From Nissolia schottii (taxonomy: Eukaryota; Streptophyta; Magnoliopsida; Fabales; Fabaceae), in assembly GCA_003254905.1 (NCBI GenBank), contig QANU01110956.1, forward strand, positions 364,570-428,569: 64,000 nt of DNA, read 5' to 3'. Shown here piece by piece: positions 23,301 to 33,716 of this stretch; positions within the stretch are counted from its first letter, which is position 1; each line of letters starts with the position of its first letter. Below the pieces are notes generated by a model that saw only the letters and a list, made by a program, of their open reading frames with translations, did not search any database and was not told where the DNA came from. The position numbers were made by a program, and so were the translations under genes.

Positions 23301-25723
23301 ACTGGAGAGGATTTAGTTCTGCTGATAGCATCATCTGCACGGGTAATTACCACGATAAACAAATTATAAAAAATGATGACATCAAAGGAAGCAATGTCGA
23401 GCCACAGTAAATTACAGCAGGAAGCAATGCTGAAGAAAATCTTCTATCAAGGATATTCGGGTTCTCGGAAGATGGCATGCATAAGGCACACATAGCCTAC
23501 TCACCAAGTAGCTAATAAACCAACCAACCAAGAAACTAAACTTGGTACATCACATTATGTCCAAGAAAGAGCATGCATAAGCAGTGTTATGTGCATAAAA
23601 CTTTTCTACAAATATGAATGCTATTGGAATAGGTTGACTTAAAACTCAGGAAAATTTGAAAAATAACTGTTGCAGTTATAAAATACAATACCATACTTCT
23701 GTTCAGATGTGCTCAACTTGAATGTATGTATAAATTCCATAATCGGGACAGCTATAGAAAACGTACCACTACCATATTTCCACTTCAGGATTAAGAGAAG
23801 GAGTTTCAATAAAGAAATTTGTTCATGTTCAAGTTCTGATCGAGCAAAGATTGTGAGTAATGCTACCATAGTTGATGACAAACCAGGCACCCACCGCAGC
23901 CCAAGATCTTTCTGTACGGATATCAAGCGCCTTAAGAGGTCAAACAAGGGCTCATGACCACCAGTGTGCCACTGGAGACAAGTGGACAGCGAAAGAATTG
24001 TTTCCAGAAATTCAACAGCAGAGAGTTGAGCCTCAGTAATCAGCTGTTAACAGTGATCAAGAACAGTACAGAAACAGGGCATGAATTATATTAATCAAGG
24101 AAAAAACATAATGACAATAATGAGCGCCAATGTGACCACTGAACAGTAAATTACAAGGCACATACCGATCCCTTTCCAGCCAAAGATTTCATTGCCACTA
24201 TATATGCCTCCACCACATGTTCTACAATAAATACAAATCTCCTGTAGTCCTGAGAACGTCCAAAACAAAAACAGCAAACAGACAATTATTTCATTCCACC
24301 TTTCACCAAACCAATAAAACGAATACCAAGACTGAAAAAGCAATTTAACACAACATATCTAATGCCTCTTCTCACAATTACACTTACTTCAGAGGTCTCG
24401 TGTGGAAGATACTTAAGGCATCCCACTAACAGCTTAAAAACAGGCATAGACTCATAGGGAAACGAGCAGCAAAATGATGCCAATGACAATAACAGTTGCA
24501 TTGCAAATGAAGAGGAAGATGACTCTGAAAAGAGTAGTCTTATGATGGAGAAATTCAACAATGGCCTTAAAAATTCACAAACTTCCACCATTCCCAGCCG
24601 CTTGTTTTGCAGCATAAACAACAACACCTGCTGCAGGAGTTCAGTTTGAACTTCCAACCGGCACGACAACACCTGCCAAATATATAAAAACCAAAAGAAA
24701 AATCACACTTCATTCAATACTCAAGTGGAGAAATTCTTGTGTGCTGTGGGAGCAAGTCATTGCTCTGTTTGTTTCTTTTTTGGTATATCTGTGGCAATGC
24801 GGTTTGAACTTATGACTCCATGCAAACTATCCGAACTCCTCACCATTACACCACTCCTAGTCATTGATCTTGCTTTGGTTCATTGATTTCTTGCAAAATC
24901 AGCTTTGTGATGGGTGAAGGAAACAAAAATGGCCAAGTAGAGTGGGGCTTTGAGAAAATAAAGGTGGGCCGAAAAGCTGATGCGGCAAGCAATCATTTGA
25001 CCAGAGCATCAACAATGCCTTGCTCCAGAAGCATATAAGAATTCCTCACTCAACAGTTTACTAACACACTCAGTTTAATGAAATTCTCAGTGGTATTTTG
25101 TTTTGCTTTTTCATATGCACACACCTACACTAACCTTGCATAAACAACAACTCTAGTCCAAATTCCTTGTAATTCTCTTGAATTATTTCAAGCATACATA
25201 AATGAAATTTAAAAGGGAAAAAAAATCCATTTTCCTACTTTGACTAAGATACCAATACACATGAGCTTAAATTAAATAATAATCCCAAGTTCGTGATTGC
25301 ATTTTAGAAAGAGAAAACGGCAATAACCTTAACGAAAGGGTGAGTTTCGGTGGAAGCGAAGCGCCACGAGCCATTGTTCTTCTGGAAACCGTAGCGGACA
25401 AGGAACCCCAAACCCTTGACGAAAACGGGCACGAATCTCGGGTCGGATCCTTCGAGCGCGGAATGGAGCTCCAGCAACCCGCGGGAGAGGGAGACGACGG
25501 AGTCGGTGACGAGGCGGCAGAGCTCGCGGACGGACTGGTCGACGACGTTGGGGGAAGACGAGGCGAGGCATTGGGAAATCGCTTGCTTCCCGGGTTCGGA
25601 TTCCGGGTCGAGGTAGTTGGGGGCGGAACGAAGCTTCGAGAAGATGGAGATGACCGCGAACTTCTGGAGGGAAGGTTGGGGGAGGCGGGTCTTCTCCAAA
25701 AGAGGAGCGTAGGAAGAATCCAT
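8333..25723 (-). CDS. RST1 (RESURRECTION1) protein, 25 exons
   Basis: RST1 is a large HEAT/ARM-like solenoid (DUF3730 family) that with RIPR links the cytoplasmic RNA exosome to the SKI complex; mutants have altered wax and embryos. The start [20 protein letters not shown] is characteristic. I joined, 5' to 3': 25328-25723, 24388-24672, 24166-24249, 23773-24043, 23084-23334, 22661-22844, 22390-22577, 22168-22268, 16958-17033, 15986-16117, 15815-15896, 15575-15647, 15071-15230, 14831-14961, 14649-14740, 14154-14245, 13856-14071, 13657-13734, 13038-13220, 11487-12377, 11087-11383, 10052-10711, 9686-9836, 9365-9483 and 8333-8695. All junctions are GT-AG and the phases agree throughout. The sum is 5556 bp, or 1851 residues, against about 1841 remembered for Arabidopsis. 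The left end of 23773-24043 is uncertain because another in-phase donor lies further on. Intron 8 contains a copia element. The coding frame itself looks intact. Confidence 0.93.
17244..17502 (-). repeat. Left (3') LTR of the RST1-intron copia element
   Basis: About 259 bp, matching 21750-22015 almost throughout. On the minus strand it begins TGCCAAAACCG, directly after a polypurine tract at 17503-17517. The target duplication lies immediately to its left. Confidence 0.9.
21750..22015 (-). repeat. Right (5') LTR of the RST1-intron copia element
   Basis: About 266 bp; the length difference from the other LTR comes mostly from a TA/CA dinucleotide tract near 21810-21832. The tRNA-Met primer binding site occupies 21738-21749, directly inside it. 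Confidence 0.9.
24767..24858 (-). mobile_element. tRNA-derived SINE in RST1 intron 1
   Basis: Read on the minus strand, the stretch has a box A-like 'tgtaatggtgaggag' and a box B-like 'agttcaaaccgc' about 30 bp later, and it ends in an A-rich tail (aaaaaagaaacaaac). It is bounded by the imperfect direct repeat 'agtcattg(c/a)tct' (24755-24766 and 24859-24870), a 12-bp target duplication with one mismatch. It is short, so it may be a 5'-complete but small SINE family member. Confidence 0.62.
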
Positions 25724-26345
25724 TCAGTTCAGTTCAGTTCAGTTCAGTGCAAATTGCTATGATTTTGGATTGGAATAAAAAGAAGTATATATTTCATTAG
25801 GATTTATAATTTATTTATTTTTTTAGTCATTAGGATTTAAGTTTACTTTGACTTTAGGAATTTATATTTAATATTTATATTTATGCATATATGATATCTT
25901 ATTAATAGAATGTCTTAATTGGTCTCTTAACTTTTTATTAACGTTCACGTTGGTCTTTTAAAAGAAAAAAGTTTCACAGATATATCTTCATTAAGCATTC
26001 CTTATTAAATATTCATAGACTAGTGAGAATAATATTTGATATATTCACGGATTAATTGGGGGTGCTGAGGACCAACTTATGGCTTTTTTGACATTTTGTT
26101 TTTCATGCTCATTTTATATTAGTTAATTATGTATAAATTTAGGGTTATTGTCTTTTTTTTTTAAATAAAATTTTTATTCACCTTATGACGATGGAAACTC
26201 GTATCCTTATCAAGAGCAAATAATAAATAGTGGGTTGTTAACTTTGTTAAATCTATTATTTGTTATCATTAAATAAAGGAGATATCCAAATATAATTGTC
26301 ACTTAATTTCTTCGTTCGCAAGAAATAAATATCGAATTGTTGCTC
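25724..26345 (-). promoter_or_regulatory. RST1 leader and promoter region
   Basis: Directly upstream of the RST1 start codon is a pentanucleotide tract of about five 'ttcag' units (25724-25748), which would lie in the 5' untranslated leader. Beyond it the DNA is AT-rich with no assignable TATA box. I see no other gene in the stretch. Confidence 0.45.
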
Positions 26346-27797
26346 TCATTGTATTGAGTCTACTAAAATGGATCCAATGCATTGCAACAAAGGAAGACTT
26401 ACAGAGCCTCCAATGTAGAAGATGCTCTGTTTCAGATGAATAAACCAAAGCATAGCCTTGCAACTGGGAGATCGCGAGAAATGAAGATCGGGGGAGCGGG
26501 TTGTTGCTCTTGGCTTGGTGGTAGGGTTAGTCACAAGTCTTGTATAAGACGGGTAATAGAAACATAGAGGTGGCAGCGGCGGCGGCGGCGGCGGGGGGGT
26601 GATTGAGGGAGACAAATATATATCTTGTAATCGATCAAAGTGAGGCCTTGTTTGGCTCACAATTTATGCATTGCAAAGGTAAGTTTAACCATCTTAAAAT
26701 GAGATTGTACAGTGTTCAACATCTTTAACCCTTTTTCTTTTTGCTTTTGCTCAAACTAAAACTTTCACGCTTGAGATTTTCAAATTGAAAAATTATTTTA
26801 CCATATATTACCAATATTAACTTTTATTTTACTCTCCAAAATTATATTATATGATTTTTTTTTTAGTAATTTTATCCCTAAAAATAAATTTTTCCTATTT
26901 TATCTAAACAAAAATCATTCTTTTAAACTTACTTTTAAAATATTCAAACCAAACACAAATCAATTCTTCCCACCTTAATTCCTCTAAAACTAGTTTTTCA
27001 AATTTATTTAATTACAATAAAAGTAATTCCTCCAGCCCCCCTTAGATTTACTGATCTTCGATGACGTAATTTATCCTAAGCTCCCTTATCTTAATACCCA
27101 AAATTGATAATTTGATTAAAGTTTAATTGATATGCAGTTAGTATAAAACTTTTTCTTTTGCCAAACAATGAAATTGCCGACCAATTAAACCTTCACATAT
27201 ATGGTACAATTTTCTTTTGCCAGTCAACCAAATTGTCGTCGTCCAATTAAATCCAATTAAATCTTTACGTCCGATTTTCTTTCGTCAATCAATCAAATTA
27301 CCATCCACATATCATTAGTGGGTAAGAAATAAACCTTACATAATAAAATAAATAAATCACATAAAAATATTAAATTTACACATGTTTTTGTTATGTAAAT
27401 TTTATTTCTCTGATTTACAAAATATGTTTTTCTAAAAAAAATTTAATTGCTCGATAATTATTTTTGAATGGACAAGCATTATTAAAACGAAAAAAATTGC
27501 ACTAGGTAGGTATGCAGAGCAAGAAAATTAAACTATGCAAAAGACTGATTACACATTGAATACAACAACAATGTAAAGTGAACAAATACAAAAAGACATG
27601 CTCCACAATATGCAAAACAACACAAGATTAAACACAATCCTAATTATAACACATACCTTAGACCTACAAGACCGAAACACAAAATCATGAGACCTCCATA
27701 TTAAAAAGTACCAAAGGCACATACATCATTTATTTTCCCATAAAACCCTAAATTGAAACCCATTTTCTCTCATATTTCAAACTCATGAACAAATAAT
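26346..27797. other. Intergenic between RST1 and oleosin genes
   Basis: A (GGC)n microsatellite lies at 26574-26594. At 26645-26970 the two ends are weakly inverted copies: left 'cttgtttgg' followed by 'ggtaagtttaa', right the complement of 'ttacttttaaaa' and 'accaaacaca', suggesting an old MITE. At 27150-27310 three degenerate units of about 60 bp each start 'ttttctttygyca' and contain 'caatyaaat'-like text. No gene is supported. The last 100 bp before 27797 probably form the oleosin 3' untranslated region. Confidence 0.45.
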
Positions 27798-28358
27798 TCA
27801 TGTCCTCTTCGCATCCTGTGCCTTCGTCTGAATCTCTTGCCCAGTCTCCTTGGTCTTCTGGCCAACATATTCCGCCATGTCCGCCACCCGGTGCTTCACC
27901 GAGTCCAGCTGCTCTGGCACCGTCCCGTGGATCTGCCTGATGTAGTTTATCAGCCACGAGAAGGACATCAACCCCGTCAACCCGCAGGTTCCCGCAGTTA
28001 AGATCCCGGCCACCGCGAGGCCAATGGTGAAGGCAGCGGGAACCAAGACCGGGCTGAAGAGGATGAAGACCGGGGTGGCCATCGCCAGCCCGATTAGTGT
28101 CCCCATGAGCGAGAGCCCTGCCAAGAGAAGCAGGGTTCCGCTAATGGGGACGCCAGCAAGGATGGCGAGGATCTGAGTGGTGGAAAGTCCTCCGGCCCCG
28201 TCGGAGGAGAAGAAGCCTCCAGACCTGTCAGAGGAGAAGAGGTTCTTGCCAACACCGCCTTCAAAGCGGTGTGGAGGGATTGCACCTTCATAACGCTGTG
28301 TTGTTGTTGTGTGGACTTGGACTTGGTGAGGGGTTGAACGATCATAAGTTGTAGCCAT
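27798..28358 (-). CDS. Oleosin (seed oil-body protein)
   Basis: A single intronless frame of 186 residues encodes a structural protein embedded in the phospholipid monolayer of oil bodies. A polar N-terminus (residues 1-57, with QVQVHTTTT as in soybean oleosins) is followed by a long hydrophobic hairpin (about 58-135). The hairpin has the diagnostic proline knot PX5SPX3P at P96, S102, P103 and P107. An amphipathic, charged C-terminus (about 141-186, with AEYVGQKTKETGQEIQTKA) follows, as in high-molecular-weight seed oleosins. Length and layout are normal for the family. The ATG at 28356-28358 gives the expected MATTYDRS start. The coding region is markedly GC-richer than its surroundings, as is usual for oleosin genes. 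Confidence 0.95.
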   Translation of the reverse strand: MATTYDRSTPHQVQVHTTTTQRYEGAIPPHRFEGGVGKNLFSSDRSGGFFSSDGAGGLSTTQILAILAGVPISGTLLLLAGLSLMGTLIGLAMATPVFILFSPVLVPAAFTIGLAVAGILTAGTCGLTGLMSFSWLINYIRQIHGTVPEQLDSVKHRVADMAEYVGQKTKETGQEIQTKAQDAKRT

Positions 28359-28700
28359 TTTTCTTTTTTAGGGGTTGGCGGAGAAGATTTTCCTTTGTTC
28401 TTGTTTTTTATCTTGAGGGGAGTTTGGAAGAGAAGAGAGTAATATTGGGGTGTGTGTGTGTGTGAGTGAGAAGGGTGGTGGTGATGGAATATATGCATGT
28501 CTTTTAGGAAAGGTGGAGATGCAGGGTGATGACACGTGCATGTGACATGTTGAGTAAGGGGTTTGCATGAGGAACAGGTTTCACGGTGGCCTTGGTTGCA
28601 CATAAATAAAAGGAAAAAATATGATAATATTTATTTTGAGTTAATTTAATTTTGATGCATTATTATTATATAAGAGATGTTATTGCATGTGCTCTTGGAG
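28359..28700 (-). promoter_or_regulatory. Oleosin promoter with RY and ABRE motifs
   Basis: TGCATG (RY motif, bound by B3 factors ABI3, FUS3 and LEC2) occurs at 28494-28499, 28537-28542, 28564-28569 and 28684-28689. An ACGTG-core ABA-type element (acacgtg) at 28532-28538 overlaps one RY motif. A TATA-like 'gcatatat' on the minus strand at about 28488-28495 lies some 130 bp before the ATG. RY plus ABRE is the known arrangement of seed-maturation promoters. Another G-box (cacgtg) lies further up near 28925. Confidence 0.65.
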
Positions 28701-31375
28701 CCTTGGATACTTGGATATGCACTTGCATAGTGACAATTTAGAGTCAGATGGAGTGTCCTCGCCCAACACACTTAAAACTAAAATGTGTTATTTACATGTC
28801 CAAACACTCTACTCTATATAATGTACCTGGGAGAAAAAAGATAAAATTAATGTACTTTGTATAATGAATAATATTTATGACTCAGACGGCATTAGTGTAT
28901 GTAAATATGATATCAATATTCCTGCACGTGATATAAACGCACGTTAAGAACCTCATCAACATAATTATTTTTTAGTCTTCTAAATATATTCTCTTTTCAT
29001 CACATGATACTTCCCCCCATCATAGCATATTCTCTTTCATCTGTTCTCACTCTTGCTTAGCCATGTATCAACATAATAGAAAGAGATATCAATATTAACC
29101 TAATACATTTTTCTCATTCAAGCATCGAGCTCATTCGTATCAACACAACAAAAATAGGCATCAACATAATAGTCATATGTATTAACATAATGAAAATAGG
29201 CATCAACACATCATAAAGGTATATCAACGTTTATAAAAAAACTCTTTTTTAAAAAAATGATGATACATTTTTTTGTTGTTCATATATATGAGTATTACAT
29301 TAGTATCTATTTTTATTATGCTGATGTCTACATGTTTTAGAGATGGAAACTTAGAGAGAGAGTGATTTGATGGAAATAAAAAGTTAAAAATTATTGAATT
29401 TTTTTTTCATATTTTGTGGTATTCACTAAATGTCAATGTCATAGTGTTTACGGTGTTTGAGTATTTTGGTGTTAAAATAATTTAATTTTGTCTTTCTAAC
29501 AATTTAGGTGTTTTAAAGAGATAATTCTTAATATGATATCCGAACCTTTATGATCAAATAGTTAGGGTTCAAATCCTATCATCTTATTTTGTAATTAATA
29601 TGTCAAATTTCAACACAATATAGAAGTTTATTTGTGCAATATCCCCGCTTCACTCTCCAATAGTGAAGAGTCTGTCAAATATAAAATCATTCAATTATTT
29701 TTCTCAACAACTTAAGTTTTTGTAAAAGATGATTCTTGATACTATCTATAATATTCAACGTATATTGTCACATAAAAAATATTTATTTTCATATTTATTA
29801 TTTTAAAAGTCTTGTGTATAATAATATTTTATTGAGTAACAGTGTACAATTCTCAAATATTTATATTCTTTTACGTTACTAATATTTGGTTGATTTAAGT
29901 AGTTCGACATTTCTTTTTCTTTAAATAAGATTTTAGATTTGAGTTTTATAAATAAAAATCTATTGTCAAAGAGCTTTACCTCATAGTAGGTCATCCTTAC
30001 TTGAGATAGATGAGGTGAAGACATGGAGTCCAATGAACTTTAAATATTAGTAATTTCGATTTTAACGAAGAAAATATTTTAAAAAAAATAAACAAAATTA
30101 AAGATTATAGATTAAGTTGAGAAAACAAATAAACATAAAGGAATAAAAAGACTATTTTGTACTATATGTAGGTAAGTGAATAATAAATAAATAAAAGCGG
30201 CAATTAATTGAATTTTGAAACTTGGGTCTGGTGTGGCCTTTTTCTTGTTGAAGAGTGAGGTCTATTGTTAATGATGACACATTACTCACTCTTGCTAAAT
30301 GCAATGCAAACTCTGCAAAATTGTTGTGTTGTGCGCATTACATGAAAACAGGTGCTCTTTTGGCTGCAAATATATCTGTCTATATATGTGGCAAAGTTCA
30401 TTTGTTCTAGCCAGGGATATGTATAGTTCTAACTTTTATTTCAAATCAATTGTATTGAAACCTTTTTTTTCTTTCTTTTAAGGGGATATCTAGAAAGCTA
30501 AAAAGAATTCTCGACAGAATAGATGTATCCGAATGATATTACATTCCATTATTAATAATAATAAAATTACATTCCATTTGCTTAATAAATGAGTTTTATC
30601 ATTCTATTTTATCCAATTAATTTTGTAATTTCTGCCAAAATTTCTGAAATTCTTGTAGCTATGTAGTATTGCTCTAGATAAATATCTTACTGTTTTGTAG
30701 TTCATATATATTAATATTGCATGGCAAGAACTTTTAGTTTTTCGATCAAAAGTAATTATATATGCGCATAAGTCATTAGTTCATTTAAAAAAATAACTCT
30801 ACTCCTTGTTAATTAATGATCTATGAGATAATTTCCATTATGTATACTTACGACATTTAATTCATAACTGCTAAAAAAAAAATTCTCCAATATAGTATAT
30901 ATTTTAGTCAGACACATTATACATCATATAATAAAACTAAATACGACTTTTTTAAATTAAATGGAATGTCACTTGAATTATAATTAACTCTCAGTCATAA
31001 CTATTAAATGTCATATAATAAGAGCTGAATACGACTTCTTTAAATTAAAGGGGATGCCATTTGAACTATTAGCTATCCATCATAACTACTAAATTTACAT
31101 GTAAAAATTATAGTATTTATAAAATAAAAGGTGTTTTTATTTACTCCAAATAATGCATCATGAGTCTTTCTTCTTTTCTGTTGGGTTTGTCTTGTACCTC
31201 ATATTTTTAAATGCTTCGATGGGCTTGTGAGTTGTGAATTGCAAATTCTAGCCAATCTTGCAGAGCCCATCAAAAAGAAATGTGCAAATTCACTAGCCGA
31301 ACTTCATGACCCAATAAGAAGGAAAACAAACTACCGAAAATGTTGGCCAAAAATATAAAGGAAACTCATCATATG
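28701..31375. other. Intergenic, AT-rich
   Basis: At about 29065-29240 a degenerate motif near 'catcaacataatgaaaatag' repeats several times. At 30924-31095 there is a two-copy tandem duplication of about 86 bp, both copies containing 'aatacgactt(t/c)(t/a)ttaaattaaa'-like text. Around 29540-29600 a box B-like 'gggttcaaatcc' may be a SINE trace, without a visible target duplication. No protein-coding gene is supported. Confidence 0.5.
30924..31095. repeat. Two-copy tandem duplication, ~86-bp unit
   Basis: Unit one (30924-31010) and unit two (31011-31095) both start 'tcatataata', then have an 'aatacgact' block, 'taaattaaa', and end with 'cataact(a/c)a(t/c)taaat'. The copies differ at many positions, so the duplication is not recent. 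Confidence 0.65.
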
Positions 31376-31391
31376 TTCACCGGATTGTTTT

Positions 31392-31575
31392 ATTTTTTAG
31401 GTTGTCTGCCCTGTATGCAAGGCTTATCCTTGACTAATCTGGGTCGACCCGGGTCGCGCACCTGGCTATGGCGGGTGAGTCTCCCAGCAGGGATAACTGC
31501 GTACACAAGGTCTCGAACTCGGGACCTTGCTTAAGCGATACCAAGCCGCTTACCACTTGAACTAACCCCTGTTGC
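31392..31575 (-). mobile_element. Full-length tRNA-derived SINE with 16-bp target duplication
   Basis: The 184-bp insertion is flanked by identical copies of 'ttcaccggattgtttt' (31376-31391 and 31576-31591). On the minus strand it begins 'gcaacaggggttagttcaag', in which 'tagttcaagtgg' fits RNA polymerase III box A. It has 'gagttcgagacc' as box B about 35 bp later. It ends in an A-rich stretch (cctaaaaaata) at the left-hand duplication. This is the full structure expected of a plant tRNA-derived SINE mobilised by a LINE. The perfect duplication suggests a fairly recent insertion. Confidence 0.88.
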
Positions 31576-31591
31576 TTCACCGGATTGTTTT

Positions 31592-33513
31592 TAACTTCAA
31601 ATTCTCCTACTTAGGGTGCAATCGTTTAGCTTCAAATAATTATTAAGTGATTAAAAATTAGATATTTGTTGAAAATTTGAAGAAAAAAAGTGAAAATATT
31701 TTTTTTCTAAATTTTTTTTATTTCTTTAGTTTTTACTTAAAAGTTAAGAACATATTTTTCAAAAAAAAATTATTCAAACATATGGAAATTGTGTTTTTAA
31801 TTAAAAAAAAAAGTACATTTTTTTATCAGATAAACTGAAACAAAACCACATAATTTTCTAATAATTCTCTTCATTATAAAATAGAAGACTGAACACTATT
31901 TATTCGACATTTCTTTTATTATGAGAATTATGAGGAGGATATGCCAAAATTCATGTTCATACCAAAATCCATGTGTTCATAGAAATGGAAATGGTTGTAA
32001 CCTGTAAATAATATGTGTATCTCTTATTCTGAGAGATCGACACATATATGTGACCCAAAAAAAATATTAACCTATAAGAGACTTACTTGAAAAGGTTAGA
32101 GTGACTTCACTCATACTAAGTAGTCTAGAGCGAGTCTCATTTGAATTTTTACAAAAACAACTTATAAAAGAATTAAATAACTTTTGTGGATTAGAATGAT
32201 TAGAATAATTTAATTTATTAAAATTTTCTCATAATTTTACATAAGAAAAACCTCAAATAATCAATTAGAATATGTGCTCTTTAATCTCACATTGTAATTT
32301 GTATTTGAGAAGAGTCCTGTCCTTTTCTTTCCAGTTGTCCTTCATTTTCCTTCTAGATTTATCTCTAATCAATATTTAATGGTGACAATACTCACAACTA
32401 AGAGAAATATTTGCATTATTATAAAAACATATTTAACTTACTTTATAAATATTATCAATTATTAATTTAAATTTAAAATATTTAAAATATATATAACAAC
32501 TAAAAATTAATTATTAATAATATTTTATAAAATATACATTAAATATTTTTTGATGAATATATAAATAAATTTTCCATGATTAATCCAATATTTGACAGAC
32601 ATTCATGTCCGTCAAGGTCACAACTCACAACTATGTTATGCATCACTCGTCATTCAATTAACTTATATGAATTAATATCCCACGTTTGAAGGCTTTTTGG
32701 TCACCTTTGCATGTGCCTAACCTCAATTGGGCTTAAATTTTGGGCATACTTCTAAACAATGTCTTATCTATCAATCAAAGAGTATCATTTCAAGGGACTA
32801 TATATACACAGAAAGATAGTTGTGAATTTGGACGGTTAGTGGTGGCCCATTGGTTTTGAGAGCGAGTTGACATGATTTGTATTGTATTTGGTATCAATTT
32901 TCAGAATTTTTTAATCAAATCTATCATATAAAATTTGATTGCAAGCACATTTTATTTTTATGACCGCAATTCTCAAGATCAATTATAAAACTTAGAGAAT
33001 TAATTATTGAAAATGTGAAAATTTAGTATTTCTTGTCAAAATTATTTTTTAAAAAATTATCAAACATCATTTTACACCAAACTCACTTTAACTAAAATCT
33101 ATTATGATATAATCAATATTATCAACAATCAATTTTACAAAAGTAGAACTAAATACACAATCATTAGCATTTAAGTTGGGTAACGGTGTTGACCAAAAAG
33201 AAGTTGAGTAATGGTCATTTACACTCACATGTATGCGATAAATTTTAATTTTTGCACATTATTATGTTTTTTTTAAACATTATCAATCAATTGTGTATGC
33301 ATATAAGATATTTGTATAAGTTTTTTATAATTACAATAATCAAACACTAATAAATAAAATTAAAAATAATAATATATAATTAAATGTCAATATAAAATTA
33401 TATCAAAATATTTTTAATCATATCATAAATGAAATAATGTGTAATAAGTTAATATATATCATTTGTGCCTCCGTTAATCATAATTAAGAAACCAATTCTT
33501 GTGGTATATGTAA
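31592..33513. other. Intergenic, no supported feature
   Basis: AT-rich DNA with long A and T runs. I see no gene, RNA gene or element with matched ends. Confidence 0.5.
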
Positions 33514-33713
33514 GGGTACATCTGGTTTCAATTTTTATTTTTAGTTTTCATTTTCAGAATTTCTTATTTTTAGGATTTTCAATTTTGTGAAGCACTCAAT
33601 GAAAATTGAAAATGAAAACAGAAAATTAGATTTTATAGCTTTCATTATTTCATTTACAAAATCTTAAAAATAACATGAAATTCAAAAAATGAAAATTAAA
33701 ATCAAACCCACCT
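33514..33713. mobile_element. Tourist-like (PIF/Harbinger) MITE, ~200 bp
   Basis: The ends are imperfect inverted repeats: left 'gggtacatctggtttcaatt', right (complement) 'aggtgggtttgattttaatt'. They are flanked by the 3-bp duplication TAA (33511-33513 and 33714-33716), the PIF/Harbinger signature. The interior is A/T-rich, partly self-complementary, and non-coding. Confidence 0.6.
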
Positions 33714-33716
33714 TAA

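Noticed and set aside
26346-26660. Proline-rich minus-strand frame
   Set aside because: The proline run is a (GGC)n microsatellite read in one frame; the rest is not protein-like.
28094-28603. 169-residue frame overlapping the oleosin start
   Set aside because: Out-of-frame reading of the oleosin coding region and promoter with no domain.
31392-31575. A tRNA gene
   Set aside because: Box A and box B are present, but there is no cloverleaf pairing of the ends, and the 16-bp flanking duplication and A-rich tail mark a SINE.
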